Shown here one piece after another: positions 1-10,043 of a DNA stretch of 64,000 bases. Numbering within the stretch: position 1 is the stretch's first letter; each line of letters opens with the position of its first letter. The stretch spans positions 6,158,001-6,222,000 of the forward strand of contig NZ_CP114909.1 of NCBI RefSeq assembly GCF_027497355.1, written 5' to 3'. The notes under the pieces were generated by a model that saw only the letters and a list, made by a program, of their open reading frames with translations, was not told the origin of the DNA and did not search any database. The position numbers and the translations under genes were made by a program. Source of the stretch: Micromonospora sp. WMMA1947. Lineage in GTDB: Bacteria; Actinomycetota; Actinomycetes; Mycobacteriales; Micromonosporaceae.

Positions 1-1
1 C

Positions 2-1342
2 GACGGCGTGACGCTGCCGCTGACGTACACGTTCGACCCGACCGCGCCCACCGACGGCGTCACTGTGGACATCCCGTTGCCGCTGCTCAACCAGGTGCCG
101 GCGGAGAGCTTCGACTGGCAGGTGCCGGGCCTGCGCGAGGAGCTGGTGATCGCACTGATCCGGTCGCTGCCCAAGCCGGTACGGCGCAACTTCGTGCCGG
201 TGCCCGACTACGCCCGCGCCGCGCTGGCCGCGATCACCCCGGGTGAGGAGCCGCTGCTCACGGCGCTGACCCGGCAGCTGCGCCGAATGACCGGGGTGAC
301 CGTCCCGGCGGACGCGTGGGACCTGAGCCGGCTGCCACCGCACCTGCGGGTCACGTTCCGGGTGCTCGGCGACGACGACAAGCCGGTCGCCGAGGGCAAG
401 GACCTGCCGGCCCTGCAACGCGAGCTGCGCCAGGAGGTACGCCAGGTCGTGGCGGCCGCCGCACCCGACGTGGCCCGGACCGGGCTGACCGAGTGGTCCG
501 TCGGCGCGCTGCCGCGCACCATCGAGCAGGTACGCGCCGGCTTCGCGGTGACCGCGTACCCGGCACTGGTGGACGAGGGCACGACGGTCGGGGTGAAGGT
601 GTTCGACTCCGCCGCCGAGCAGGAGGCGGCGCACTGGGCGGGCACCCGGCGGCTGCTGCGGCTGACGCTGCCGTCACCGGCGAAGTTCCTGCAGGGGCGG
701 CTGAGCAACGAGGCAAAGCTGGCGCTGTCCCGCAACCCGCACGGCAGCGTGCCGGAGCTGATCGAGGACGCGGCCGGCGCGGCGATCGACAAGCTGATCG
801 GTGACGCCGGCGGCCCGGCCTGGGACGCCGAGGGCTTCGCCGCGCTGCGCGACACGGTCCGCGCGGACCTGGTGGACACCGTGGTCGAGGTGATGGAGCG
901 GGTCCGGCGCGTGCTGGCCGCCGGGTACGCGGTGGAGCAGCGGCTCGGCGCCACCCGGAACCTCGCGGTGGTGGCCGCCCTGGCCGACATCCGCAACCAG
1001 CTCACCGGCCTGGTGCACAAGGGCTTCGTGACCGAGACGGGATACGCGCGCCTGCCCGACCTGCTGCGCTACCTGACCGCGATCGAGCGGCGGCTGGACC
1101 GGTTGCCGGGCAACCCGCAGCGGGACAAACAGCAGCAGGACCGGGTCGCCGTGGTGCAGAAGGAGTACCAGGACATGCTCGCCGCGCTGCCCCCGGCCCG
1201 GCGCCAGGAGGCGGCGGTCCGCCAGATCCGCTGGATGATCGAGGAGCTGCGGGTGAACGTCTTCGCCCAGGCCCTCGGCACCCCCTACCCCGTGTCGGAG
1301 CAGCGCATCTACCGAGCCATGGACGACGCCGAGTCCCGCTGA
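2..1342 (+). CDS. hrpA: ATP-dependent RNA helicase HrpA, C-terminal part (5' end outside window)
   Basis: The reading frame is open from the window edge to the TGA at 1340-1342, giving about 446 residues with no internal start needed. The region reads like the DUF3418 C-terminal domain of HrpA-type DEAH-box RNA helicases: it opens with a TYTFDPTAPTDGVTVDIPL segment, followed by SFDWQVPGLREE, then LPKPVRRNFVPVPD and a long helical tail. The helicase motifs (Walker A, DEAH) must lie upstream of the window. Full-length HrpA proteins are about 1300 residues, so roughly a third is visible. HrpA unwinds RNA and helps rescue stalled ribosomes in other bacteria. The family call rests on remembered domain wording and not on a search; the helicase core is not seen. 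Confidence 0.8.
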   Translation, partial: DGVTLPLTYTFDPTAPTDGVTVDIPLPLLNQVPAESFDWQVPGLREELVIALIRSLPKPVRRNFVPVPDYARAALAAITPGEEPLLTALTRQLRRMTGVTVPADAWDLSRLPPHLRVTFRVLGDDDKPVAEGKDLPALQRELRQEVRQVVAAAAPDVARTGLTEWSVGALPRTIEQVRAGFAVTAYPALVDEGTTVGVKVFDSAAEQEAAHWAGTRRLLRLTLPSPAKFLQGRLSNEAKLALSRNPHGSVPELIEDAAGAAIDKLIGDAGGPAWDAEGFAALRDTVRADLVDTVVEVMERVRRVLAAGYAVEQRLGATRNLAVVAALADIRNQLTGLVHKGFVTETGYARLPDLLRYLTAIERRLDRLPGNPQRDKQQQDRVAVVQKEYQDMLAALPPARRQEAAVRQIRWMIEELRVNVFAQALGTPYPVSEQRIYRAMDDAESR

Positions 1343-1372
1343 CCCTGCCTCCCGCCCCCTCCCCCTGCCCGT

Positions 1373-1441
1373 CGATCTTGCACTTTGCGCCCCCGCGCCG
1401 AGGCTTTCGCACCTTTCGCCGGGGCCGAATGTGCAAGATCG
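1373..1441. repeat. Inverted repeat between hrpA and the LysR gene
   Basis: CGATCTTGCAC at 1373-1383 is exactly complementary to GTGCAAGATCG at 1431-1441, an 11-bp perfect stem around a 47-base insert. The insert carries three CTTTSS-like repeats (CTTTGC, CTTTCG, CTTTCG) and complementary CCCC/GGGG runs, so a longer folded structure is possible. It lies between two convergent genes (HrpA ends at 1342, the LysR gene ends at 1488) and could terminate both, or be an interspersed element. There is no T-tract. Confidence 0.5.
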
Positions 1442-1487
1442 GCGCGGCGAGGCGGCGAGGCGGGGCGGGAGGCGGGGCGGGGCGGGG

Positions 1488-2417
1488 CTACAAGGGCTCT
1501 ACGCCTGGGGGGAGTTCGGCGGTGGCGGTGGCGTCGTGGACGTACTCCAGGAGGATGCGGCGCAGCTCGCGCCCGGCGTGGGTGGGCACCACGTCGCGGC
1601 GGCGGGCCACCGCGATGGTCCGGCGGACGCCGGGCGGGACGAGCCGGGTGACCCGGATTCCGGGGCGGCGGGCCACCACGATGCCGGGCACCAGCGCGAC
1701 GCCGAGCCCGGCCTCGACGAAGCTGAGCACCGCGTCCATCTCCCCGCCGTCGACGGACAGCGTCGGCTCGAATCCGGCCGCCCGGCACGCCTGGAGCGTG
1801 GCGTCGCGCAGGTCGTAGCCTTCGCGGAACATGACGAGCGGCTGGTCGCGCAGGTCGGCGATGCGCAGCTCCCCGGCTTCCGAGACGCCCGGCAGCGGGT
1901 CGACCGAGGCGACCACCAGGCTCTCCCGCAGGATCGGGTCGGCCCGCAACCCGGGGTCGGTGCCGGCCGACGGCATGATGATCAACGCGAGGTCGAGGTC
2001 GCCGCGGAGCAGGTCCCGGACGAGGTCCTGCGAGCCGCCCTCCTCCACGCGCAGGTCGATCGTGGGGTGCGCGTCGCGGAACCGGCGCAGCACCGGCGGG
2101 GCGAGCGAGGTGGCCAGGCTGGGTGTGGCGCCGAGCCGGACCCGGCCCCGGCGCAGCCCCACCAGCTCCTGCACCTCGCGGGTGGCGGTCTCCACGTCGG
2201 CGAGGATCCGCTTGGCCAGCGGCAGCAGCACCTCACCGGCAGCGGTCAGTGTGATGTTGCCCCTTACCCGTTCGAACAACGGGGCCCCCAGGTCGGTCTC
2301 CAGCGCGTGAATTTGCTTACTCAACGAGGGCTGGGTTATGCCGACAAGATCGGCTGCCTGGGTGAAATGTCGTACTTCGGCGACCGCTACGAAGTACCGA
2401 AGCTGATGGAGCTGCAT
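1488..2417 (-). CDS. LysR-type transcriptional regulator, divergent from sdhCAB
   Basis: A 309-residue protein of usual LysR length. The N-terminus MQLHQLRYFVAVAEVRHFTQ, with AADLVGITQPSLSKQIHALE, is a textbook winged-helix LysR DNA-binding domain (residues 1-60). It is followed by a periplasmic-binding-like effector domain, with the typical LGATPSLA start of that domain near residue 97. The gene points away from sdhC with 77 bp between it and the predicted sdhC start. That spacer holds a 15-bp T-N11-A dyad 4 bases upstream of this ATG, as expected for autoregulation. LysR genes beside the Sdh1-type operon recur in actinobacteria, so control of succinate dehydrogenase is likely but inferred. 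The effector is unknown. Confidence 0.88.
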   Translation of the reverse strand: MQLHQLRYFVAVAEVRHFTQAADLVGITQPSLSKQIHALETDLGAPLFERVRGNITLTAAGEVLLPLAKRILADVETATREVQELVGLRRGRVRLGATPSLATSLAPPVLRRFRDAHPTIDLRVEEGGSQDLVRDLLRGDLDLALIIMPSAGTDPGLRADPILRESLVVASVDPLPGVSEAGELRIADLRDQPLVMFREGYDLRDATLQACRAAGFEPTLSVDGGEMDAVLSFVEAGLGVALVPGIVVARRPGIRVTRLVPPGVRRTIAVARRRDVVPTHAGRELRRILLEYVHDATATAELPPGVEPL

Positions 2418-2421
2418 CTAC

Positions 2422-2436
2422 ATAGCTTACGGCTAT
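2422..2436. promoter_or_regulatory. Candidate LysR box (T-N11-A dyad)
   Basis: ATAGC-TTACG-GCTAT forms a perfect 5-bp dyad with a 5-base centre and the T-N11-A spacing of LysR binding sites. It sits just upstream of the lysR start codon (2417) and 21 bp upstream of the -35-like element of sdhC, so one bound dimer could act on both genes. Confidence 0.55.
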
Positions 2437-2448
2437 CAACACTGCGAT

Positions 2449-2494
2449 TTCGATGCATTGGACGCCTGATCGAAGTGCTCCTAGCGTCGACCGC
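2449..2494 (+). promoter_or_regulatory. sdhCAB promoter with overlapping dyad; leaderless start predicted
   Basis: A TGGACG hexamer (2459-2464), a 17-base spacer and TAGCGT (2482-2487) form a plausible -35/-10 pair; TAGCGT fits TANNNT exactly. Seven bases later comes the GTG at 2495, so transcription would begin at or next to the start codon. There is no Shine-Dalgarno sequence. TTCGAT (2449-2454) and ATCGAA (2469-2474) are complementary and bracket the -35 element, which makes them a candidate operator. Confidence 0.5.
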
Positions 2495-3184
2495 GTGGTA
2501 ATCACGAAAACTCGGTCGCCCATCCGCTCGAACGTCGGCCTCAAGGCCGTCATGGCGGTGACGGGCATCATCCTCGTGCTGTTCCTGATCGCGCACATGC
2601 TCGGCAACCTGAAGATCTTCACGGGCGAGACGGCGTTCGACCACTACGCGCACTGGCTGCGCGACATCGGCACGCCACTGCTGCCGACGACGTGGTTCCT
2701 GTGGATCCAGCGCGCGGTGCTCACCCTGGCCGTCCTCGGGCACATCGGCGCGGCCACCGTGCTCGCGATGCGGTCCCGGGCCGCGCGCCCGGTGCGGTAC
2801 GCGCACCGCCGCAAGATCCACGTGAACTACGCGGCCCGCACGATGCGCTGGGGTGGTGTGATCATCCTGCTCTTCGTGATCTACCACATCCTCGACCTGA
2901 CCACGGGTCACCTGAACCCGCAGGGCGACCCGGCCAACCCGTACGGCAACGTGGTCGCCGGCTTCGCGCCGGAACGCTGGTACGTCACGCTCTTCTACAC
3001 CCTCGCGCTGGTGACCCTCGGCTTCCACCTGCGCCACGGCGCGTTCAGCGCGTTCCGCAGCCTCGGCCAGCAGACCCCGAAGGGCGAGCAGCGGGCCAAG
3101 ATCGCCGCGCTCGTCTTCGCCGTCGCGCTCGTCGGCGGCTACCTGCTGGTCCCGTTCGCCGTGATCACCGGATTGGTGTCCTGA
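2495..3184 (+). CDS. sdhC: Succinate dehydrogenase cytochrome b subunit (Sdh1 type)
   Basis: A 229-residue membrane protein that anchors the SdhAB catalytic arm and passes electrons to menaquinone. Five hydrophobic segments are visible, near residues 16-36, 70-90, 116-136, 165-183 and 205-226. Histidines suited to heme or quinone sites lie in LIAHML, YHILD and GFHLRHG. The start GTG at 2495 is preferred because a -10 box ends 7 bases upstream and the typical [20 protein letters not shown] beginning follows. An ATG at 2453 in the same frame would add 14 unrelated residues. sdhA starts one base after the stop, and no sdhD follows, matching the single-anchor operon of mycobacterial Sdh1. Confidence 0.9.
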   Translation: MVITKTRSPIRSNVGLKAVMAVTGIILVLFLIAHMLGNLKIFTGETAFDHYAHWLRDIGTPLLPTTWFLWIQRAVLTLAVLGHIGAATVLAMRSRAARPVRYAHRRKIHVNYAARTMRWGGVIILLFVIYHILDLTTGHLNPQGDPANPYGNVVAGFAPERWYVTLFYTLALVTLGFHLRHGAFSAFRSLGQQTPKGEQRAKIAALVFAVALVGGYLLVPFAVITGLVS

Positions 3185-3185
3185 C

Positions 3186-5119
<1,934 letters not shown>

Positions 5120-5123
<4 letters not shown>

Positions 5124-5872
5124 ACCTGACCCTGCGCATCTGGCGCCAGACCGGCCCCGAGGACAAGGGTCGGATGGTGACCTACCCGGTGCAGGACGTG
5201 TCGCCGGACATGTCCTTCCTGGAGATGCTCGACGTACTGAACGAGCGGCTGATCCTCGACGGCGAGGAGCCGGTGGCGTTCGACCACGACTGCCGCGAGG
5301 GCATCTGCGGCATGTGCAGCCTCATGATCAACGGTGAGGCGCACGGCCCGCAGCGTGGCACCACCGCCTGCCAGCTGCACATGCGGCAGTTCTCCGACGG
5401 CGACACGATCGACATCGAGCCGTGGCGGGCCCGCGCCTTCCCGGTCGTCAAGGACCTGGTGGTCAACCGCAACGCGTTCGACCAGATCATCGCCGCCGGC
5501 GGCTACGTCACCGCGCCGACCGGCAGTGCCCCGGAGGCGCACTCGGTGCCGGTGCCGAAGGCCGACGCGGACGCCGCGTTCGAGTCGGCTGCCTGCATCG
5601 GCTGCGGCGCCTGCGTGGCGGCCTGCCCGAACGGCTCCGGCATGCTGTTCACCGCCGCGAAGATCACCCAGCTCTCGCTGCTGCCGCAGGGCCAGCCGGA
5701 GCGCTACACCCGGGTGATCGGCATGGTGGACGCGCACGACGAGGCCGGCTTCGGCGGCTGCACGAACATCGGCGAGTGCGCGGCGGCCTGCCCGAAGGGC
5801 ATTCCGCTGAACACCATCGGCCGGCTCAACCGGGACTACCTGAAGGCTACGGCCAAGCGCTCCGGCTCCTGA
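5120..5872 (+). CDS. sdhB: Succinate dehydrogenase iron-sulfur subunit
   Basis: A 250-residue protein carrying electrons from FAD to quinone. Its clusters are readable: [2Fe-2S] ligands Cys58, Cys63, Cys66 and Cys84; [4Fe-4S] ligands Cys159, Cys162, Cys165 and Cys214/Cys224-type pairing; and [3Fe-4S] from the [15 protein letters not shown] run (Cys214, Cys220, Cys224) with Cys169. All ligands expected of the family are present. The GTG start overlaps the sdhA TGA by four bases. A strong hairpin follows 19 bases after the stop, so this closes the sdhCAB operon. Confidence 0.95.
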
Positions 5873-5891
5873 CCGGACACCGCACGACAGA

Positions 5892-5930
5892 CGCGACCGC
5901 CGCGCCCCGCATCCGGGCGCGGCGGTCGCG
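5892..5930 (+). terminator. Terminator hairpin after sdhCAB
   Basis: CGCGACCGCCGCGCCC (5892-5907) and its exact complement at 5915-5930 form a 16-bp perfect stem with a 7-base loop. There is no T-run, which is usual for terminators in high-GC actinomycetes. Confidence 0.75.
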
Positions 5931-6006
5931 CTCGCATCGGGGTACGCCCCGGCGATTGGTACGGTGAACCGCCAGCCGCGTCACCGTCTCTCCCGGGAGG
6001 GCACCC

Positions 6007-6714
6007 ATGGCCCGGACCGCTCCCCCGCAGGCGTCCTCCCCGCAGGCGGGTCACGACGGACCGGCCGGCCCGCCGGAGTCGCTGCTGGAACGCGCCTTCA
6101 CCGAGGCGCTGCACAGCCCCGGCGACAGCGACGAGGTCGCGACCCGGATCCTCGACGCCGCCTACGAGCAGTTCTGCCGCATGGGCATCCGCCGCTCCAC
6201 CATGGAGGACGTGGCCCGCCGGGCGGGCGTCTCCCGGATCACCGCGTACCGCCGGTTCGCCACCAAGGACCGGCTGGTCGAGCAGGTGGTCCGCCGCGAG
6301 TTCCGGCGCTACTTCGACCGGTTCCTGGTCGACATCCAGCAGGCGGAGACGGTCGGTGACCGGGTGGTGCTGGGCTTCGTCAGCGCGCTGGACGCGATCC
6401 GCCGCAACCCGCTGATCGGCGGGCTGATGAGCGTCGAACCGGACGTGCTCATCCCCTCGATGATCAGCGACGGGGGGCGGACGCTGGCCACCGTGCAGCG
6501 GTTCGTCGCCGGGCAGCTGCGCCGCGAGCAGCGCGCCGGCACCATCGCCGCCACAGTGGACGTGGAGGTGGTGGCCGAGCTGATGACCCGGCTGTCCTGC
6601 TCCTTCCTGCTCACCCCGAGCCACGTCATCGACCTGGACGACGCCGACGAGCTGCGGCAGATGGCCCGCCGCTTCCTCGTGCCGATGCTGGAGCCCGGCT
6701 CACAGGCCGAGTGA
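6007..6714 (+). CDS. TetR/AcrR-family transcriptional regulator
   Basis: A 235-residue protein. The TetR helix-turn-helix is at residues 46-92 (ILDAAYEQFCRMGIRRSTMED, then VARRAGVSRITAYRRFATKDRL), after an unusually long proline/alanine-rich N-terminal arm of about 40 residues. The C-terminal ligand domain is not diagnostic. GGGAGG at 5995-6000 is a good ribosome-binding site for this ATG. The gene is convergent with the acyl-CoA dehydrogenase at 6700-7833 and overlaps its 3' end by 15 bp. It borders the catabolic island, so a role in fatty or isoprenoid acid catabolism is plausible but unproven. Confidence 0.85.
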   Translation: MARTAPPQASSPQAGHDGPAGPPESLLERAFTEALHSPGDSDEVATRILDAAYEQFCRMGIRRSTMEDVARRAGVSRITAYRRFATKDRLVEQVVRREFRRYFDRFLVDIQQAETVGDRVVLGFVSALDAIRRNPLIGGLMSVEPDVLIPSMISDGGRTLATVQRFVAGQLRREQRAGTIAATVDVEVVAELMTRLSCSFLLTPSHVIDLDDADELRQMARRFLVPMLEPGSQAE

Positions 6715-7833
6715 CCGGCCGATCACCTCCTTCATGATCTCGGTGGTGCCCCCGTATATGGTCTGCACGCGGGCGTCCAGGTAGGCACGGGCCACCGGGT
6801 ACTCGCGCATGTAGCCGTAGCCGCCGTGCAGCTGCAGGCACCGGTCCACGACGCGCTGCTGCAACTCGGTGCACCACCACTTCGCCATCGCCGCCGTCTC
6901 CGCGCCCAGGTCCGGCGCGATCAGGCACTGGTCCACGAAGACCCGGCCCAGACGCAGCTCGGTGGCGAGTTCGGCGAGCACGAACCGGTTGTGCTGGAAG
7001 CTGCCGATGGGACGGCCGAACGCCTGGCGCTGCCTGCAGTAGTCGAGCGTCTGCGCGAACACCGTCTCCGCGCCGGCGAGCGCCGCGACCGCAATGGACA
7101 GCCGCTCCAGCGGCAGGTTGCGCATCAGGTAGGCGAAGCCCTCGCCCTCCGCGCCGAGCAGGTTGGCAGCTGGCACCCGGACGTCGGCGAAGAACAGCTC
7201 GGCGGTGTCCTGCGCCTTCTGCCCGAGCTTGTCGAGGTTGCGGCCGCGCTCGAATCCGGGCATGCCGCGTTCGACCACGAGCAGGCTGATCCCCCGCCGC
7301 CCGGCGCCGGGGTCGGTACGGGCCACCACGATCACCAGGTCGGCCAGGATGCCGTTGCTGATGAACGTCTTCTGCCCGTTGAGGACCCAGTCGTCGCCGT
7401 CGCGTACCGCTGTGGTGGTGATGCCCTGAAGGTCGCTGCCGGCGCCCGGCTCGGACATGGCGATGGCGGTGACGATCTCGCCGGAGCAGAAGCCCGGCAG
7501 CCAGCGCTGCTTCTGCTCCTCGGTGGTCAGGTCGGTCAGGTACGGGCCGATGATGTCGTTGTGCAGCCCGAACGCGGGACCGCTCGCGCCGGCCCGGGCG
7601 AGTTCCTCGGTCAGGACGGCGTGGAACCGCCGGTCGCTCACCCCGGCGCCGCCGTACCGTTCGTCGACGAAGAAGCCGAGCAGCCCGGCGGCGCCGGCGG
7701 CCCGCCACACGCCGCGGTCGACGATGCCGTCGGCCTCCCAGCGCTCGTGATGCGGGGTGATCTCCTTGTCGATGAACGCGCGCACCAGTTCGGCGAACGC
7801 GAGATGGTCGGCGGTGAAGATCGCGCGGTCCAT
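6700..7833 (-). CDS. Acyl-CoA dehydrogenase (long-chain/isovaleryl type base position)
   Basis: A 377-residue flavoenzyme for alpha,beta-desaturation of acyl-CoA. Family blocks AMSEPGAGSDLQGI, VLNGQKTFISN, RQAFGRPIGSFQHNRF and LHGGYGYMREYPVARAYLD are intact. The position of the usual SCAD/MCAD base (YEGT) reads YGGT. A glutamate at residue 256, in ALAGAETVFAQTLDY, falls where the long-chain and isovaleryl enzymes keep their base, so the enzyme should be active with that geometry. A GGGAGGGAG ribosome-binding site lies 7 bases before the ATG. It is last in a four-gene leftward operon after the hydratase, racemase and LLM genes. Confidence 0.9.
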   Translation of the reverse strand: MDRAIFTADHLAFAELVRAFIDKEITPHHERWEADGIVDRGVWRAAGAAGLLGFFVDERYGGAGVSDRRFHAVLTEELARAGASGPAFGLHNDIIGPYLTDLTTEEQKQRWLPGFCSGEIVTAIAMSEPGAGSDLQGITTTAVRDGDDWVLNGQKTFISNGILADLVIVVARTDPGAGRRGISLLVVERGMPGFERGRNLDKLGQKAQDTAELFFADVRVPAANLLGAEGEGFAYLMRNLPLERLSIAVAALAGAETVFAQTLDYCRQRQAFGRPIGSFQHNRFVLAELATELRLGRVFVDQCLIAPDLGAETAAMAKWWCTELQQRVVDRCLQLHGGYGYMREYPVARAYLDARVQTIYGGTTEIMKEVIGRSLGL

Positions 7834-7854
7834 GTGTCAGCTCCCTCCCCTGCG

Positions 7855-8883
7855 CTACCGGGCCATGTCCGCGACGGCGGCGACGAGACGCCGCGGGTCC
7901 TCGCCCAGCGGCGCGACGTTGAGGATCGTCACGCCCGCGTCGCGGTACTCCTGGACCCGGTCGCGCACGTAGCTCTCCGGCCCGATCAGGCTGGTGCGTT
8001 CCAGCAGTTCCGCCGGCACCGCGGCGGCGGCCTCGGCCTTGCGGCCGGCCAGGTAGAGCTCCTGGATGCGGTCCGCCTCGGCGGTGTAGCCGTAGCGGCA
8101 CAGCAGGTCGTGGTAGAAGTTGCGGCCCTTGGCGCCCATCCCGCCCACGTAGAGGGCGACCAGCGGCCGGGCGAGGTCGCGCAGTCCGGTCACGTCCGGG
8201 CCGATCACCAGCGGCCCGCCGGCCACCACGTCCAGCGGCCCGAGATCAGCCGACCGCTTCGCGCGGCCGGCGGCCAGCGCGGCGCCCCAGACGTCGCCCG
8301 CGCGGGCCGGGTCGTAGAGGAACGGCAGCCACCCGTCGGCGATCTCGGCGGTCATCCGGACGTTCCGGTCGCCCAGGCTCGCCACGTGGATCGGGATGCG
8401 GTCGCGGACCGGGTGGGTGAGGATCTTCAGCGGCTTGCCCAGCCCGGTGCCCTCGCCGGGCGGCAGCGGCAGCCGGTAGAGGCCGTCGTTCGTCAGCGTC
8501 TCGCGCCGCCACACCCGCCGGCAGATGTCGATCACCTCGCGGGTGCGGGCCAGCGGCCGGTCGTAGGCGACGCCGTGCCATCCCTCGATCACCTGCGGTC
8601 CGGACGCGCCCAGGCCGAGGATGGCCCGGCCACCGGACATGGCGTCCAGGCCCGCCGCGGTCTGCGCCAGCAGAGCCGGGGTACGCGAGAAGATCGGCAG
8701 GATCGCGGAGCCGATGTGCGCCCGGCTCGTCCGGGCGGCCAGGTAACCCATCACCGTGGGCGCGTCGAAGCCGTACGCCTCGGACACCCAGATCACGTCC
8801 AGGCCGTCCTGTTCCCAGGCGGCGACCTCGTCGGCGCCGCTCCGGGGGTCGGCGGCGTACGCCAGTGTCGTCCCGATACGCAT
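7855..8883 (-). CDS. LLM-class (F420-dependent type) flavin oxidoreductase
   Basis: A 342-residue TIM-barrel oxidoreductase of the luciferase-like family. Signatures are the MRIGTTLAYAADPRSGADEV start, WEQDGLDVIWVSEAYGFDA, then LGASGPQVIEGWHGVAYDRPL, IPIHVASLGDRNVRMTAEIADGW and a closing GVTILNVAPLG. The sequence is most like actinobacterial F420-using members, but cofactor choice cannot be proven here. The ATG overlaps the racemase stop (TGATG), giving tight coupling. The same frame stays open far upstream, but that part lies antisense to the racemase codons and is not coding. It may act on an unsaturated or carbonyl intermediate of the pathway; the substrate is unknown. Confidence 0.85.
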   Translation of the reverse strand: MRIGTTLAYAADPRSGADEVAAWEQDGLDVIWVSEAYGFDAPTVMGYLAARTSRAHIGSAILPIFSRTPALLAQTAAGLDAMSGGRAILGLGASGPQVIEGWHGVAYDRPLARTREVIDICRRVWRRETLTNDGLYRLPLPPGEGTGLGKPLKILTHPVRDRIPIHVASLGDRNVRMTAEIADGWLPFLYDPARAGDVWGAALAAGRAKRSADLGPLDVVAGGPLVIGPDVTGLRDLARPLVALYVGGMGAKGRNFYHDLLCRYGYTAEADRIQELYLAGRKAEAAAAVPAELLERTSLIGPESYVRDRVQEYRDAGVTILNVAPLGEDPRRLVAAVADMAR

Positions 8884-10043
8884 CAGTGCGCTGCTCCCTG
8901 CTTCCGGCCGACGGCGCCGCCGTCCAGCCACCCCGGTAGGTGTTCGCCCAGCCCCCAGTCGGTGAGCACGGGCTCGGTGTCCGCGCCGGGTGCGGGCGGC
9001 GGGCCGCCGACCCGGCCGGGTGTCCCGGACAGGCGGGGCGCCACGGCGGGTTGCCGGACGCCGAAGTGCTCCTCGTACGTGCCGCGCGCGACCAGGTGCG
9101 GGTGGCCCGGCGCCTCGGCCAGGGACAGCACCGGCGCGACGCAGGCGTCGGTGCCGTCGAACACGGCCGTCCACTCGTCGCGGGTACGCCCGGCGAACAC
9201 CTCGGCGAAGCGGGCGCGCAGCACCGGCCATCCGGTGACGTCGTGCCGGTCCGGCAGGTCCGCGCCTGCGAGCCCCAGCAGCCGCAGCAGTTCGGCGTAG
9301 AACTGCGGTTCCAGTGCGCCCACCGCCATGTGGCCGCCGTCGGCGGTGGCGTACACGTCGTAGAAGGGCGCGCCGCCGTCGAGCAGGTTGCGGCCCCGCT
9401 CGGCGCGCCAGACGCCCTCGGCGAGCAGCCCGGCGAACGGGGTGGTGAGGTGGGCCGCGCCGTCCACGATGGCGGCGTCGACGACCTGTCCTCGCCCGGT
9501 GGCGCCGGCGACGTGCAGCGCCGCCAGGATGCCGACGACCAGGTAGAGCGCGCCGCCGCCGAAGTCGCCGACCAGGTTGAGCGGGATCTGCGGCGGCCCG
9601 CCGGCCCGGCCGATCGGGTGCAGCGCCCCGGCGACGGCGATGTAGCCGATGTCGTGGCCCGCGGCGCGGGCCAGCGGCCCGTCCTGTCCCCACCCGGTCA
9701 TCCGCCCGTAGACCAGCCCCGGGTTGCGGGCCAGCACGGCCTCCGGTCCGACGCCGAGGCGCTCGGCCACGCCGGGACGCCAGCCCTCGATCAGGATCGC
9801 GGCCCGGTCGGCCAGCGCGAGGACCACCTCGGCACCCTCGGGGTGCTTCAGGTCCACCACGACCGAGCGTTTGCCCCGGTTGAGCAGGTTCCGCCCGGGG
9901 TCGCCGGCGGCGAACGCGCCGGGCTCCGGCCGGTCGACGCGCACCACGTCGGCGCCGAGGTCGGCGAGCAGCATGGCGGCGAACGGGCCGGGGCCGATCC
10001 CGGCCAGTTCCAGGATCCGGACGCCGTCCAGGGGCCCGCTCAC
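8883..10043 (-). CDS. mcr: Alpha-methylacyl-CoA racemase-like family III CoA-transferase protein
   Basis: A 386-residue member of the CaiB/BaiF family. The racemase branch is supported by all three catalytic residues described for mycobacterial MCR in their usual surroundings: His130 (AAGHDIGYIA), Asp160 (NLVGDFGGG) and Glu245 (GALEPQFYAEL), together with RMTGWGQDGP. Such enzymes interconvert (R)- and (S)-2-methylacyl-CoA so that methyl-branched chains can enter beta-oxidation. The equivalent enzyme is known to matter for rubber use in Gordonia. GTG at 10041-10043 is chosen because it overlaps the hydratase stop (GTGA) and yields the canonical SGPLDGVRILELAGIGPGP beginning. Confidence 0.85.
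   Translation of the reverse strand: MSGPLDGVRILELAGIGPGPFAAMLLADLGADVVRVDRPEPGAFAAGDPGRNLLNRGKRSVVVDLKHPEGAEVVLALADRAAILIEGWRPGVAERLGVGPEAVLARNPGLVYGRMTGWGQDGPLARAAGHDIGYIAVAGALHPIGRAGGPPQIPLNLVGDFGGGALYLVVGILAALHVAGATGRGQVVDAAIVDGAAHLTTPFAGLLAEGVWRAERGRNLLDGGAPFYDVYATADGGHMAVGALEPQFYAELLRLLGLAGADLPDRHDVTGWPVLRARFAEVFAGRTRDEWTAVFDGTDACVAPVLSLAEAPGHPHLVARGTYEEHFGVRQPAVAPRLSGTPGRVGGPPPAPGADTEPVLTDWGLGEHLPGWLDGGAVGRKQGAAH

Noticed and set aside
6826..9300. 824-residue open frame on the plus strand
   Set aside because: It is antisense to the acyl-CoA dehydrogenase, LLM oxidoreductase and racemase genes, has no recognisable domain and its composition (Arg/Pro/Gly/Ala/His) is that of a shadow frame in GC-rich DNA.
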